Source: an uncultured Rikenellaceae bacterium
GTDB taxonomy: Bacteria > Bacteroidota > Bacteroidia > Bacteroidales > Rikenellaceae
Assembly (NCBI GenBank): GCA_944326815.1
Contig: CALVFI010000010.1
Coordinates: 248,001 to 312,000 of the forward strand
DNA: 64,000 nucleotides
Direction: 5' to 3'
This document shows positions 36,101 to 45,209 of this stretch, one piece after another (position 1 is the first letter of the stretch; each line of letters opens with the position of its first letter). The notes under the pieces were generated by a model, which saw nothing but the letters and a program-made list of their open reading frames with translations, had not been told where the DNA came from and searched no databases. The translations under genes were made by a program, and so were the position numbers.

Positions 36101-39100
36101 CGCAACCGAGGTATTGCAACGGTTCCCTACCCGACGGGACTCGTACGCTTTGCCGTGGGAGGATACATCAGTGCCTCGAAAGAGGGGATGAAGATCTTCT
36201 CGGCCGAAGTGGAAGACGCCTTCTCGATCTTCATTAAATACTGGTTGCAATTCGCGGAAATGCGAGCCGACGAAGCAAACAAGGAGATCGATTCCCAAAC
36301 GTTGCTCGCCCGACTGTTCGAATACAAAAAAGACCGAGACTTCATCGAAACCGTCGTTGCCGACTACGCGGCATCGGCCCGATACAAAAAAGACAAGGCT
36401 CCATCGCTCCAAATCCGCGATGTGCGCTCCCTCTACCACGCCTCGCCCGAGAAGAGCGGTGTAACGATTACCACCATCGGACGTTCGGCCAACTCGGTCA
36501 TCGAGTTGCACGGCGATCTGGTAGGCTCCTGCTCCGATGTGTTCGAATTCATCCGCAGCGCAGCATTCACCAAGATTTACGAAAATCTGCTGGCTCAAAT
36601 CTACAAGCGCATTCCCGCTTTGGCTGACCTCGACTTCAACACGGTCAGCTCGCGCTACTCGAAGGCCGTACTTCTCAAATACATCACCAACAAACGGACG
36701 TTCCAACCCAACCATCACGTATTGGACAATCCGGAGGAGATGAACATCATGCGTGAAGTGCTGATCGAAATGGAAAACCTGCTCTTCTCGGACAGCAAGA
36801 TGAAAATCATGGCAATCAACGCTACCGGTGATCCGGCTCTCGACAAGGCCAAACTGGAGGGATTGAATGCCATCATCAAGAAATACATCCGCGAAATTCT
36901 GCTCCATTTCAACCTGCCGTTCGAAAAGGAGAGCCTCGAGCCCAGCCGTCGCGAAATTATCCGGACCGCCGGAGAATGTTTCGAAGAGATTACGGGTATC
37001 AAACTCACCGAACTGAACCTCAACATCTGGGTCGATGAGTTCATGACCGGTTTACGCGAACTTCCGGAATTCAAGGAGGTAGCCCTTTCGCAGAAAAGCG
37101 TGGGATATATCCTCGAAGCCATTGCCGACGGTGTGAACAAATCCGGCGACGTGACCGACAAGATTCTCTACCTCTATCTGCTCACCAACGACCACTCGTT
37201 CTACAAGATGGTCTGCGCGCGCCTGAAATATTTCAGCGACCGCATCTCCGCATGCGACGACAGCGAACTCAAGATGTTTACCGAAGAGTTCGTCACCAGT
37301 ATGCTGCCCATGCAGTTGCAAGAGATCAGCAGCTACATCATGCGCAAACGCGACATCAAGATCGCCGAGGATGAGATTTACGCCGTCAGCCGCAAGGTGG
37401 TACGTTTCTACATCAGCCTTGTGAAACGGACCAAAGGCACCGACTACTACAACCGTTACGCACACACGCTGGTACGCCTGGTTGAAACGGCCTTCCGCAA
37501 ACAAAATTCCAGCGTAAACGAAATGGTTCAGCATGGCATATCGCTCTACAAAGGTTTCACGATGGAGAACAAAACGCTCGAGACGTTCGACGGTGGCCGT
37601 ATCAGCTGGATCAACGAGCTGATGAGCAAGTGCGGGGTGATCAGTTCCGAGCAGCCCGTACAAGAGCACACCCGAATCGTGACCGATGCGAAAAAACGCG
37701 AATATCCCTTCCATAAGATCGACCGCGTAGAGCTGAAGAAACGAGAGGGAGAACCCGATGCCGAAAGTCCGGTAGACTATATCCGGTTCATCAACCCGCG
37801 TCCCGGGTCATCCTTCTTCACCGAACGGCTCGCCCGTTTCGTAGAGAACATGGATTCGGATGACTATCGATGCAAAGTGGTAAAGCACGGAATCGTGAAA
37901 GAGTTGGTGATCTTCCAGAAAGGTTATCTCAAATACCTGACGGACAACTATCGTCTGAACTACACGGAAGACATTCCGCTGGAGGCAATCCGCAACTTCG
38001 TACCGGATGTAATCAGTCTGTTGGGAGCACCCGAGAAGCTGATCTCTTTCCCGCAGATCGGTTACTTCGATATCAAAGGCCCGACGGGAAACATCAAGAC
38101 AATCATCACGCCGCTGAAATCCGAGGCAGATTACTTCGGCGACGTAAAGAAACCGCGTCTTACGGTCATCAACGAGAAGGTGAAGGAGATGGGCGGTATT
38201 CCGCGCCACGGGTCACTCTTCCTCGTCGAAGAGAACGACGGCAGCGTCTTCGTGATTGAGATCAATGGAGACAGCGGTGTGGGTAAGAGCGAAATGATCG
38301 CCGCTTTCGTACTGCGGTGGCTCAAGAACAATCTCGAGGGAATCCGTTCCGTCAAGATGATCGCAGGCGATATGTATCATGAGTTCCAGGACGCAGAGGG
38401 CAATCTCTACGGTATCGGCACCGAAGTGGGCGACTTCTCCCGGACTACGGATTTCGATCCGGATTATATCAAATATTACAAATATCTGTTCGAAAGCAGC
38501 GCCGACAGCAATGCGAGCGACCTCAACAAACGCAGTACGGTCAGCGGCATGTGCGACATCACAATGCCATTCAAGATCGACATCATGCTCAGCGCCAGCA
38601 ACTACTCGAAACAGGAGGCCGGCATCACCCGCGTGGATAACCCCGAGAACTTCCTGCTCTACATCGACGCTCATGGAGAACGCAAGGAGAAGGCTACCAG
38701 CAGCGACGGTCCCAATTTCCAACGGACCCTCAAACGCTACACGGCAGATAAAAACATCGTGGAGGTGATCGCCCGTCACGGCAATTACCTGGACGATATC
38801 CTCGACTGGGATTTCAATCCGGCCGACAAGACCTACTACCTGGCCTCGTCGTTCAAATTGCTCGACAAAATCGACATTACCGAGGTAGTGAAGATGATTT
38901 TCGTCGGCAAGGAGTTCAAAGCCAATGGATTCAAATATACGATCAGCGACGTATCGTTCGACATGATCCGCAACCGTTTCGTGGCTGCCGTCACCTATAA
39001 GGAGGGCGAGAACGAATTCGGTACCGATATGCTGCTCGACCGGAAGATCTTCAGTTCGATCTTCGACTCAATCGCCAGCACACCGGGTGGACAGCCCTTC

Positions 39101-39919
39101 ATCGCCGAGGAAGGTCAGGTCGAATGCATTCACCATCTGATCGAATGCCTGCGCGGCGGAAAGGACGGCAAAGGGAAAGGTCGCCTGATCCAGTGCGGGG
39201 TCCTCTCGACGGAGATCGGCAAGAAAGGCCGGGAGATCATCGGTCCGCAGAAAGCCGCAGCGGCCCTGAAACAGTTGATCCAGGAGGTACGCGTAAGCAA
39301 ACCCGAAATCAACGAGGGCAAAAACAAGGTAAAACGACTGCTGAACGAGAAATACCATCATATTTTCGGTGGCCACATGAACAGCGGCGAATTATGGCGC
39401 TATAACTTCTACCTTTATCAGTTGGAGAATATGCGCAAAGCCGATTTGCGTCGCATGGACAACAGAAGTAAGAAGGTAGACATCAGCAATCTGGTAGACT
39501 TTACGCCCTCGGATAAGAACAAAGAATTCAGCCCGCTGCTCGTGAATCCGAACCTCAACATCGAGTTGACAAGTTTCAGCGAAACGTTCGAGGAGTTGAT
39601 GAGCCTGCCGAACTATCCCGATTTCGCCGAGGAGTTTGCTGCACGTGTCGACCAACTCTACATTGCAGAGGGATACAGCCGCGAAACGAACATCAACAAC
39701 ATGATCGTACAGTTGCTGCTGATGGAGGACTATATCTCTACGGACGACCTGGCGCGCGGCAGTGTCATCGAAAAGGTGAATCGCGAGACCATCGCCGCAG
39801 CCAAGTATGCCGTCGTGAAGTTCCTCGACTCGAAAGAGCCCACAGCACCGAAAGGCTCCCCTGCAAAGACAAAACCTTCGGCACAACAGGAGTCAAAATC
39901 TGCGAAAGGGAAGAAATAG
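33197..39919 (+). CDS. Giant 2240-residue protein with PLP aminotransferase and HprK/PEPCK-like kinase domains
   Basis: I do not recognise a named family for the whole protein. The first 600 residues are unassigned, mostly helical, with no signal peptide. About 600-1040 is a fold-type I PLP domain: NDPNNPTG at 671, FLDEAYAES with D704, and SLSTTKNLCATGERLG with candidate Schiff-base K748 and phosphate-contacting R756. About 1040-1560 is unassigned. The C-terminal part has a Walker A, GDSGVGKSE (1691-1699, K1697), in the form typical of HPr kinase, after HGSLFLVEEN and VFVIEING, and then AGDMYHEF (D1725) and GIGTEVGDFSRTT, which recall the PEPCK metal/phosphate region. The tail is Lys/Pro/Ala rich. 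The ATG at 33197 is preferred; a TTG at 33128 would add 23 residues. Codon use looks like that of neighbours and the frame is open for 6.7 kb, so it is under selection. Probably cytosolic. It may be a kinase-regulated amino-acid enzyme or a signalling scaffold; both are inference. Confidence 0.8.
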   Translation: MKIVGEPKAFLSNEARQLLDLYRSLGERAEIFLPRHIFDNLTNFVSLCMEEPDDPAKQQAEINKYLLRFREDIPGYVDVSLMLVPHNNSKAFELSNKRGQFVRKIDSLIDTDGTTPELRNLLKNIRNTHDFSVGTPPVNSSHIDFMSQLQLGGHVRDLRKYRDVIGVTGDLNEAHWNYMMDTLEQMISQSTHYTTNAEKTDFLNRTCWTVNFKGLNGMIRTVVSGNADKAVELLKGDVFSNASVVVADSPSPEELYEMMTTDTTSIFVIKVPHVRINHYSGEKWFPLLTRLVIVDDSKESRSSNTSLVFCFHNGIINTLNKVHTKKLGSPANTQLNLRLILENVNPSYLSEFREKIEAQIAIYARELEQMLVEQTGDPNDIEKRITLFKLDAFSRQVVQDKYSLEKLRDFIFFLENCHKPESKQVQTQELIDEFESRMKQYFYGGNKHIEIVTILEGGGRNQIRTFGEYLLSKPFTGLSSKVRYACRLILDIIPSCYERTLHNHFHKNFGINLFLEKYKEYITKVGKDADNKGRFEKFLIDLGIRDKYFALGDEDRDIVKNFISALGNLDQTSVSDSVQMIIRDLLFNPNGKPRPYIIYNAQQAWEYKDLLPDDLFDINPFDIEIENHADGRLAYDRLVDKLLRIKSTLALFDDSGSLWDLFCENTTIVINDPNNPTGYTDFNTEAVGAFLKFLNTSKITLFLDEAYAESVKIEDRELPKWRTISRYIMNNINAQTRIKAVSSLSTTKNLCATGERLGAIAATPQAAGFADYARKRNSAEHGNNNSLLMLNNSLETAQEAKSIKDTIEAKLPKNASRSNIRKVLIGFIKQQIDKTETYNRNSISSQLHKTAGFEGSPLYLFLLDELVALDKLDVLGLPDDFKYHDEPFFSYYQNQLIKNLNKFRVNKNFREESLKRLSMAKETARRLIEQYGTDALEVVDSDGSYLFNFRIKGNPSYADMLSFCNFLARNRGIATVPYPTGLVRFAVGGYISASKEGMKIFSAEVEDAFSIFIKYWLQFAEMRADEANKEIDSQTLLARLFEYKKDRDFIETVVADYAASARYKKDKAPSLQIRDVRSLYHASPEKSGVTITTIGRSANSVIELHGDLVGSCSDVFEFIRSAAFTKIYENLLAQIYKRIPALADLDFNTVSSRYSKAVLLKYITNKRTFQPNHHVLDNPEEMNIMREVLIEMENLLFSDSKMKIMAINATGDPALDKAKLEGLNAIIKKYIREILLHFNLPFEKESLEPSRREIIRTAGECFEEITGIKLTELNLNIWVDEFMTGLRELPEFKEVALSQKSVGYILEAIADGVNKSGDVTDKILYLYLLTNDHSFYKMVCARLKYFSDRISACDDSELKMFTEEFVTSMLPMQLQEISSYIMRKRDIKIAEDEIYAVSRKVVRFYISLVKRTKGTDYYNRYAHTLVRLVETAFRKQNSSVNEMVQHGISLYKGFTMENKTLETFDGGRISWINELMSKCGVISSEQPVQEHTRIVTDAKKREYPFHKIDRVELKKREGEPDAESPVDYIRFINPRPGSSFFTERLARFVENMDSDDYRCKVVKHGIVKELVIFQKGYLKYLTDNYRLNYTEDIPLEAIRNFVPDVISLLGAPEKLISFPQIGYFDIKGPTGNIKTIITPLKSEADYFGDVKKPRLTVINEKVKEMGGIPRHGSLFLVEENDGSVFVIEINGDSGVGKSEMIAAFVLRWLKNNLEGIRSVKMIAGDMYHEFQDAEGNLYGIGTEVGDFSRTTDFDPDYIKYYKYLFESSADSNASDLNKRSTVSGMCDITMPFKIDIMLSASNYSKQEAGITRVDNPENFLLYIDAHGERKEKATSSDGPNFQRTLKRYTADKNIVEVIARHGNYLDDILDWDFNPADKTYYLASSFKLLDKIDITEVVKMIFVGKEFKANGFKYTISDVSFDMIRNRFVAAVTYKEGENEFGTDMLLDRKIFSSIFDSIASTPGGQPFIAEEGQVECIHHLIECLRGGKDGKGKGRLIQCGVLSTEIGKKGREIIGPQKAAAALKQLIQEVRVSKPEINEGKNKVKRLLNEKYHHIFGGHMNSGELWRYNFYLYQLENMRKADLRRMDNRSKKVDISNLVDFTPSDKNKEFSPLLVNPNLNIELTSFSETFEELMSLPNYPDFAEEFAARVDQLYIAEGYSRETNINNMIVQLLLMEDYISTDDLARGSVIEKVNRETIAAAKYAVVKFLDSKEPTAPKGSPAKTKPSAQQESKSAKGKK

Positions 39920-39974
39920 CCCCATACTCCCATTGATACGTTCGGGAGATAAGAAGGCAGGTTAGCCGCACGAA

Positions 39975-40039
39975 AAAAAGAAGTTCGGAGAGAGTTGCGT
40001 TATCAAATCGTTACCGCAATTCTTTTCGAACTTCTTTTT
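39975..40039 (+). terminator. Terminator of the giant gene
   Basis: 13-bp perfect outer arms (39975-39987 and 40027-40039) with a second inner stem (39995-39999 with 40015-40019). The right arm itself ends in five T. It lies 55 bp after the stop codon. Confidence 0.75.
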
Positions 40040-40186
40040 GACAGAAAGGGGTCGATAGTATGCCCTTGCCCCTTCAACGAAGTTATCACGCACAATTCGG
40101 GTGCAGCTCCATCCCGTTCTCCCGGATGATAAGACACCGAAGCCAATAAAGCAGAAGCATCGGCAAGCAGCACCAACATACTGGAA

Positions 40187-40222
40187 TAAAAGACGTCTCC
40201 GGAAACAATCTCCGGAGACGTC
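40187..40222 (-). terminator. Terminator of the fimbrial operon
   Basis: Perfect 12-bp GC-rich arms (40192-40203 and 40211-40222), followed on the minus strand by TTTTATT. It lies 39 bp after the stop of the last fimbrial gene. Between the two terminators (40040-40186) I see nothing. Confidence 0.85.
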
Positions 40223-40261
40223 CTGATCATAAGTTAAACTGTCTTTAAAATTCAGAGAAGC

Positions 40262-43200
40262 CTATTCGTTGAGCTTGTAATTAATATCGCAGAAATAAGT
40301 TTCACAAGTGTATCCTTCGTAGAACCATCTTCCATCAGTATGCTGATAATTGTAGTGGAAGACCTCCGGCATAACGGAAATCAGGTATACAGATGCTGCA
40401 TCAGCGGACAATTTACCGATCGGCTGGGCATCATAATAATAGGTCCCATTATTCCCGTCGGACACCATATTGACAGTATGCCAGCCAGCCGTAACGGTTA
40501 CATTATCAACAACCGTCCAGCCATTATCACCCCATGTGCGAACCACGGCATGATCCATCGTCGACTGATAGATCTGATCCTCCTCGACAACGTTCGTAAT
40601 ACCGAGCATCGGATAGGCCGCTTCATCAGAGATTGCATATTTCGACGAAGTCCAAAGTTCCGAACGGAAAGGCTTCTGGCTGGCAATCATCTGAGCATCG
40701 ACCCAAATCTCACCGGAAACTTCCCATTTAGTCAACTTAGCCGGGTTAAATACTTCGAAATGACGGCCCTGCGTATTATAGAAATGTCCCTGATAAGCAG
40801 CCCCACGTCCTGCCTGGCTGGTACGATCGTCCAGTGTATATTTAAGCACATTCGTCTTGCCCTCGTAACTGGCAAGGAATTCTACGTCTGAAGGTTCATA
40901 GCGATCGGCTTTGGTAAAGGCATTCTGTGCATTTGCGAGCTCCCCTTTCAGGAAATTAGTTACGCAGAAATAAATAGAATTATAATCCCAAGCCGGATCG
41001 GCAGATGTAACGCGCATGTAAGGGGTATTCTGTCCTTCGTAGGTATTGTCTGCCAGTACACTGTATACACTCTCTTTCAGAGCCAACGGCCAGCTCTCCT
41101 GATACTTGTTCGTGCCGGTCATACCATCGGTCCCTGCAGGAACAAGGAAATGAGCGGCGTTGAATGTGGGGATATTCCCTGTGACCGTATTGCCTTTAAA
41201 GGAAAGCGTAGCACTCCAGTTATCCGTGCTGAAAGGATTCATATTATCAAAAGAACATCCTTCAATGGTAACACCTTCGGCGCAATTGAGATACAGACCC
41301 TTCCAATAGTCAATAAATTGACAATCCTTGACTGTCAAACCACTTGCTCCCATAAAGTTTACGATAGCTTCGGGACGCGACTGACTGCCTTTATAAGCAA
41401 TGACAAGGTTCTGAAGCGTTACGTCAACACCTTGCACTTCAATTGCCTGTCGATTCTCTGCACCATTCCATTCAGAGGTGAGATTGCAGAGCGTAGCACC
41501 TTGTGCAACGTGCAACTTACCGGTGAAGACCGAAGAACCAGCACCGTCCAATGTAACACCTGCCGGAATGGTCAATTCATCAGCGCAGGTCATGCCACTG
41601 GCCAAGATAGTCTCACCGGATTGAGCAGCCTGAAGCGCATCTCCTACAGTGTTGTAGGATACGCCGGTCGTCTGATTATAAACAGTAGCACAGAGGTCAT
41701 TGACATAGAAGGTCTTGCTGCCACTGTAGACATTTACTTTCTGAAGATCATTGCCGAATTCGTTGTTCGACAGAAGTTCGTTGATAAATGTTTTTTCTGC
41801 TGCCGAAAGTCCGGAACCGTCTTCGGCGCCGGAGAACGCGGTCATCTCTACACAGTCGGCAAACGTATTATCTTTAATGTTGTAAGTACCCATTTGAGCA
41901 TTGGCCGATGGCAGTGCCTCGATCGAAATCGCCTGATTGAAGGTCGACCCGGTAATCGTCAACTCGCCATTTTCACCAAGCGGATTGATATAAGCCTGTA
42001 CTTTTGCCGGTTCGAAGGTGCAGCCTTCGATGGTCAGTTTGCCGTTGAATGCGAAACATGTTACCAACGGACGCATACCCTCCTCGGCATTCTCTTGAGC
42101 AAATACACAATTCTTGAAAGTGGCCGATTCGACAAAATTAACCATCACGCTGGTCTTGTCGCCTGCGATGTTACGGGCACCAAAGAACTGAACATTCTCA
42201 ACCGTTGCATTGATGTCTGAAGCAAGATTCAGTGTACGAATCTTCGCCAGTGCCGTTTCATCAGCGCCTTTGATCGTCAGATCCTTATCCAGCATAATAT
42301 CTTCATCTATAACGCCCCAGATATTGATCTCATCACCCTCGCTGGCAGCATCGATAGCAGCTTGAAGTGTAGTGAACTGTTCGCCAGTCGTCACATTCAT
42401 TGCGCCGTTCATCACCACCGAATTTTCGTCTTCGAAGATCGGATCAATCGTCACGTTAATCGTACCCTGTTTGGTCAGCAGATTACCCGATACGTTCGTG
42501 CGGTAGTTCCTGCGAATAGGAATATTTTTGAAGTTTTCGTTGGTCGTGATTTCGGTATCGTTCTTATAGAATGTCATCTTGAAATCAGCCAAATTAGCTT
42601 CATCAGGACTGGCCCAAATATAATCTACCGACAAATCTCCACTCTCATTCACCACAGTGGCCGTATATTCCACGCTCTTCGTATCCTGTGCAACCACTCC
42701 CGTTTTCGCATTGAACGTAGTAGGAACAGCAGTAAAGGCGACCTTAACTTTATTCGGCTTCAAGGTTTCATCGGGAATCATAGCCAGGTCAGCCGTTTTA
42801 ACAACCAACTGTCCGAACGGACGTTTCAGGGTCACCGACTCCGAGAAAGAACCGTTAACCTCATAATTCGACAAGCAGTAGAAAAACGCATCGAACTCGT
42901 CGTTGTTACCGGTATATTCATCTTTTACCGTGATAGCGGTCAAATCATCTATATCATAATGATCTCCGGCAGAGCAATCAGCCCAAAATACGAAATCATA
43001 GGTTTGCGAGGTAACCAAACGCAGATTGAACGTAGCCTGATTGTTTTGTACGGATACCGTTTGAGGCTCCCCGTAGGGTTGGTCATTTTTATAAACCTGC
43101 AGAATACAACGATCGATCTTTGAACCATCGCCAAAATCGGCTGCTGTTGCACGAGTTGGCACGCCACTCTGAGGGATGGTTACCGTGATTGTTTGGGCAG

Positions 43201-43294
43201 ACGTCCCGGTATCTGAAATACCCGCCTCGTCTTTTGCACATGCCACCAAGGTTATGATCAACCCCAGCAACATAAAGTCTAATAATCTTTTCAT
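40262..43294 (-). CDS. Fimbrillin-like (DUF6562-type) lipoprotein fused to a right-handed beta-helix
   Basis: 1010 residues. A lipoprotein signal ends in ITLVAC with Cys 19. Residues about 30-300 follow the pattern of the two smaller neighbours: a short strand-rich start with Arg-Ala (PTRATA, a possible Arg-gingipain-type processing point), TYDFVFWADCSAGDHY, SVTLKRPFGQLVVKT and a late NYRTNVSGNLLTKQG. From about 310 the protein turns to repeated GxTFTLQAAIDAASEGDEI-like and TIEGCTF / TVKDCQF / ITGSTF coils, the signature of a parallel beta-helix, up to about 760. A further C-terminal domain of about 250 residues may be a sugar-binding jelly roll. Last gene of the operon. Probably a surface-exposed tip or adhesin; inference. 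Confidence 0.75.
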   Translation of the reverse strand: MKRLLDFMLLGLIITLVACAKDEAGISDTGTSAQTITVTIPQSGVPTRATAADFGDGSKIDRCILQVYKNDQPYGEPQTVSVQNNQATFNLRLVTSQTYDFVFWADCSAGDHYDIDDLTAITVKDEYTGNNDEFDAFFYCLSNYEVNGSFSESVTLKRPFGQLVVKTADLAMIPDETLKPNKVKVAFTAVPTTFNAKTGVVAQDTKSVEYTATVVNESGDLSVDYIWASPDEANLADFKMTFYKNDTEITTNENFKNIPIRRNYRTNVSGNLLTKQGTINVTIDPIFEDENSVVMNGAMNVTTGEQFTTLQAAIDAASEGDEINIWGVIDEDIMLDKDLTIKGADETALAKIRTLNLASDINATVENVQFFGARNIAGDKTSVMVNFVESATFKNCVFAQENAEEGMRPLVTCFAFNGKLTIEGCTFEPAKVQAYINPLGENGELTITGSTFNQAISIEALPSANAQMGTYNIKDNTFADCVEMTAFSGAEDGSGLSAAEKTFINELLSNNEFGNDLQKVNVYSGSKTFYVNDLCATVYNQTTGVSYNTVGDALQAAQSGETILASGMTCADELTIPAGVTLDGAGSSVFTGKLHVAQGATLCNLTSEWNGAENRQAIEVQGVDVTLQNLVIAYKGSQSRPEAIVNFMGASGLTVKDCQFIDYWKGLYLNCAEGVTIEGCSFDNMNPFSTDNWSATLSFKGNTVTGNIPTFNAAHFLVPAGTDGMTGTNKYQESWPLALKESVYSVLADNTYEGQNTPYMRVTSADPAWDYNSIYFCVTNFLKGELANAQNAFTKADRYEPSDVEFLASYEGKTNVLKYTLDDRTSQAGRGAAYQGHFYNTQGRHFEVFNPAKLTKWEVSGEIWVDAQMIASQKPFRSELWTSSKYAISDEAAYPMLGITNVVEEDQIYQSTMDHAVVRTWGDNGWTVVDNVTVTAGWHTVNMVSDGNNGTYYYDAQPIGKLSADAASVYLISVMPEVFHYNYQHTDGRWFYEGYTCETYFCDINYKLNE

Positions 43295-43340
43295 GCTTTT
43301 GTTTGTTAACTGGTTAATAGTTAATATTCAGATGTCTGAT

Positions 43341-44144
43341 CTATTCAAAGGTTGCCGTCACATTGGTTTTGTAATTTGGCTCGAGAGCCAATACATCGAG
43401 CGTTTTTGTTACGCTACCTACGGTTACGGAAAGAGCCATATTCTGTGAAGACACAAACAAGAAATCCTCGCCCACGAGCGTTGACCCGCTTGAGGTATTT
43501 GGAAAGGGAAATGCTACCGTTTGCAGAGCAGATGATACACCGGTCAAAACATCGTAACAGGTGGGAACTCCCCGATATTCCACCGACACCGGATTTACAC
43601 CGATGAACGGTTTATCATTTTGCACTGTCAGTTTAGCCAACGGACGCCTGAGCGTAGCGCTGACTCCATTGCCTCCCTGCCACGATACATTCTTCAGCAC
43701 ACAAGCAAATGCATCCCTTTTACTACCGGGCATGTAAACTGTTTCGGCAAATGTCACCTGCCGCAAATTGGAGGTATTGTAATAATCCGGCCCGTAATCA
43801 GCCCAGAAAAGAAAATCATAAGTATTAGGAATCAATGCTATCTGGAATAGCGCCTCTGTCAGTGTGCCTGTTGTTGTTTTATGCAACACACAACGTGGTT
43901 CTGCATCGCACGTCCATACCTCGAAGGTATAGGTCAAAACGGACGCATCAGTGGCCCGAGTAGCCGCATCGTCCTGAATAGCAAAAATACGCTGTGATTC
44001 GTTCACGAGTTCTCCCTGCGAACGGACAGAGATTATACCACCAACAGGCTCAGCTTCCGGGAACATCGTCTGTTCTTTGCCACAACCGGCAAAAAAAATC
44101 GGAATAAAAAGTAAATAAAGTAGATTCTTCATTATCTTCATCAT
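43341..44144 (-). CDS. Fimbrillin-like (DUF6562-type) lipoprotein
   Basis: 267 residues with a lipobox (IFFAGC, Cys 21). Features shared with the flanking paralogues are TYTFEVWTCD, NTYDFLFWADYGPDYYN, SATLRRPLAKLTVQN and the closing NYKTNVTATFE. An ATRATD sequence follows the leader. These fit the FimA/Mfa1-type fimbrillin N-terminal domain rather than an enzyme. Possible starts are the adjacent Met codons at 44144 and 44141. It lies 9 bp after the preceding gene and 46 bp before the beta-helix gene. Likely fimbrial subunit or anchor. Confidence 0.75.
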   Translation of the reverse strand: MMKIMKNLLYLLFIPIFFAGCGKEQTMFPEAEPVGGIISVRSQGELVNESQRIFAIQDDAATRATDASVLTYTFEVWTCDAEPRCVLHKTTTGTLTEALFQIALIPNTYDFLFWADYGPDYYNTSNLRQVTFAETVYMPGSKRDAFACVLKNVSWQGGNGVSATLRRPLAKLTVQNDKPFIGVNPVSVEYRGVPTCYDVLTGVSSALQTVAFPFPNTSSGSTLVGEDFLFVSSQNMALSVTVGSVTKTLDVLALEPNYKTNVTATFE

Positions 44145-44153
44145 CGGGTTGCG

Positions 44154-45200
44154 TTACTCAGGGATTACAACATTGATTTCACCGTCGAATCCGGGATCTA
44201 TACCAATGCCAGGAGTATATTCTTTGGTCAGAAACTCATCACGAATCACGGTCAGTTTACCCCGCACGATCGGGACATTGATTCCCTCGACACGGTTTAA
44301 TACATTACCATCGCCATCACGCAAAGTCAAATTGACCGTCACAGCCGACTCTGTGCCATTGACGAAGACGTGGTCGCCGGCAAGGTGAGCCTCCTTGTCC
44401 GTAAGCGGTGTTATGTTACAATCGAACGATACTCCCAGACGAGCATCATTCGGTTTATTGGTATAGGCATTGAAACTGGAAGGGAAATAGGAAGCGTATT
44501 CCACAGAGACCTGTATAGAACTCAAATCAGGCGCATTTCCGAGCAAGTTATCCGCTATGGCCCCATAAGCTTTTGTATGATGCCGGGACAAGTTATCGAG
44601 AAACTTATCGATATCGGTCGTAATGAACTCTATTTGGGCCATTGGACGTTCGAGCGTTATGGCACACTCCGCCGTCTCATTCCAACGATCGCGATAACTC
44701 GTAAGGTCAACTTCCTTGCGGCCGACATAGGTATCTTTATGTTCCTCATCGCCAATGTAGTTCTCCGAATCGGGAATACAGATCGACGACAAAGAGTTTA
44801 TCATATAATATTTATCCTCCGTAGAGCCTTTGTCCACATAATCGGCCCACACCACAATCTGGTATTTGGCTGCATGAAGAGGCAGGATGGTCTCTATGGC
44901 ATGTCTGCCATCCGGAGCTTTGTCACAACACAGAATACGACGCTCGTCGGGAACGCCATCTATTTCATCGCGGAATACCTCCACGATCCAACGTACATGA
45001 TAAGTTTCATCTGCATCTGTTGCTTTAGATTGTGAGAAAGCATAAAGCTCAATCGAAGGATCGACCTCAAGCGAAAGATTCATTTGCACGAGCGTCGGAT
45101 CAATCCCTTCGCCTTCAGGAAACTCCAACACAGTTTTATTACAGCCCGTAACCATCAGGACGAGCAGACTCACGATATATAGCACTGTTTTTTTCATCAC
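44154..45200 (-). CDS. Fimbrillin-like (DUF6562-type) lipoprotein, second copy
   Basis: 348 residues with a lipobox (LMVTGC, Cys 20). Shared elements are VRWIVEVFRDEIDG, KYQIVVWADYVDKGST, CAITLERPMAQIEFITTD and VEGINVPIVRGKLTVIRDEFLT. It is longer than its neighbour by an insert around residues 150-240 (helical, including FLDNLSRHHTKAYG). The ATRA-type motif is not obvious; KATDADE follows the leader region. Nine bp separate it from the DUF3575 gene, so they are co-transcribed. Confidence 0.75.
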   Translation of the reverse strand: MMKKTVLYIVSLLVLMVTGCNKTVLEFPEGEGIDPTLVQMNLSLEVDPSIELYAFSQSKATDADETYHVRWIVEVFRDEIDGVPDERRILCCDKAPDGRHAIETILPLHAAKYQIVVWADYVDKGSTEDKYYMINSLSSICIPDSENYIGDEEHKDTYVGRKEVDLTSYRDRWNETAECAITLERPMAQIEFITTDIDKFLDNLSRHHTKAYGAIADNLLGNAPDLSSIQVSVEYASYFPSSFNAYTNKPNDARLGVSFDCNITPLTDKEAHLAGDHVFVNGTESAVTVNLTLRDGDGNVLNRVEGINVPIVRGKLTVIRDEFLTKEYTPGIGIDPGFDGEINVVIPE

Positions 45201-45209
45201 CTCTCCTGC

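Noticed and set aside
35420..36907. 495-codon open frame antisense to the giant gene
   Set aside because: Shadow of a strongly coding strand; no recognisable domain or promoter.
40003..40230. 75-codon frame on the minus strand between the giant and fimbrial genes
   Set aside because: It runs through two terminator hairpins and has no family resemblance or promoter.
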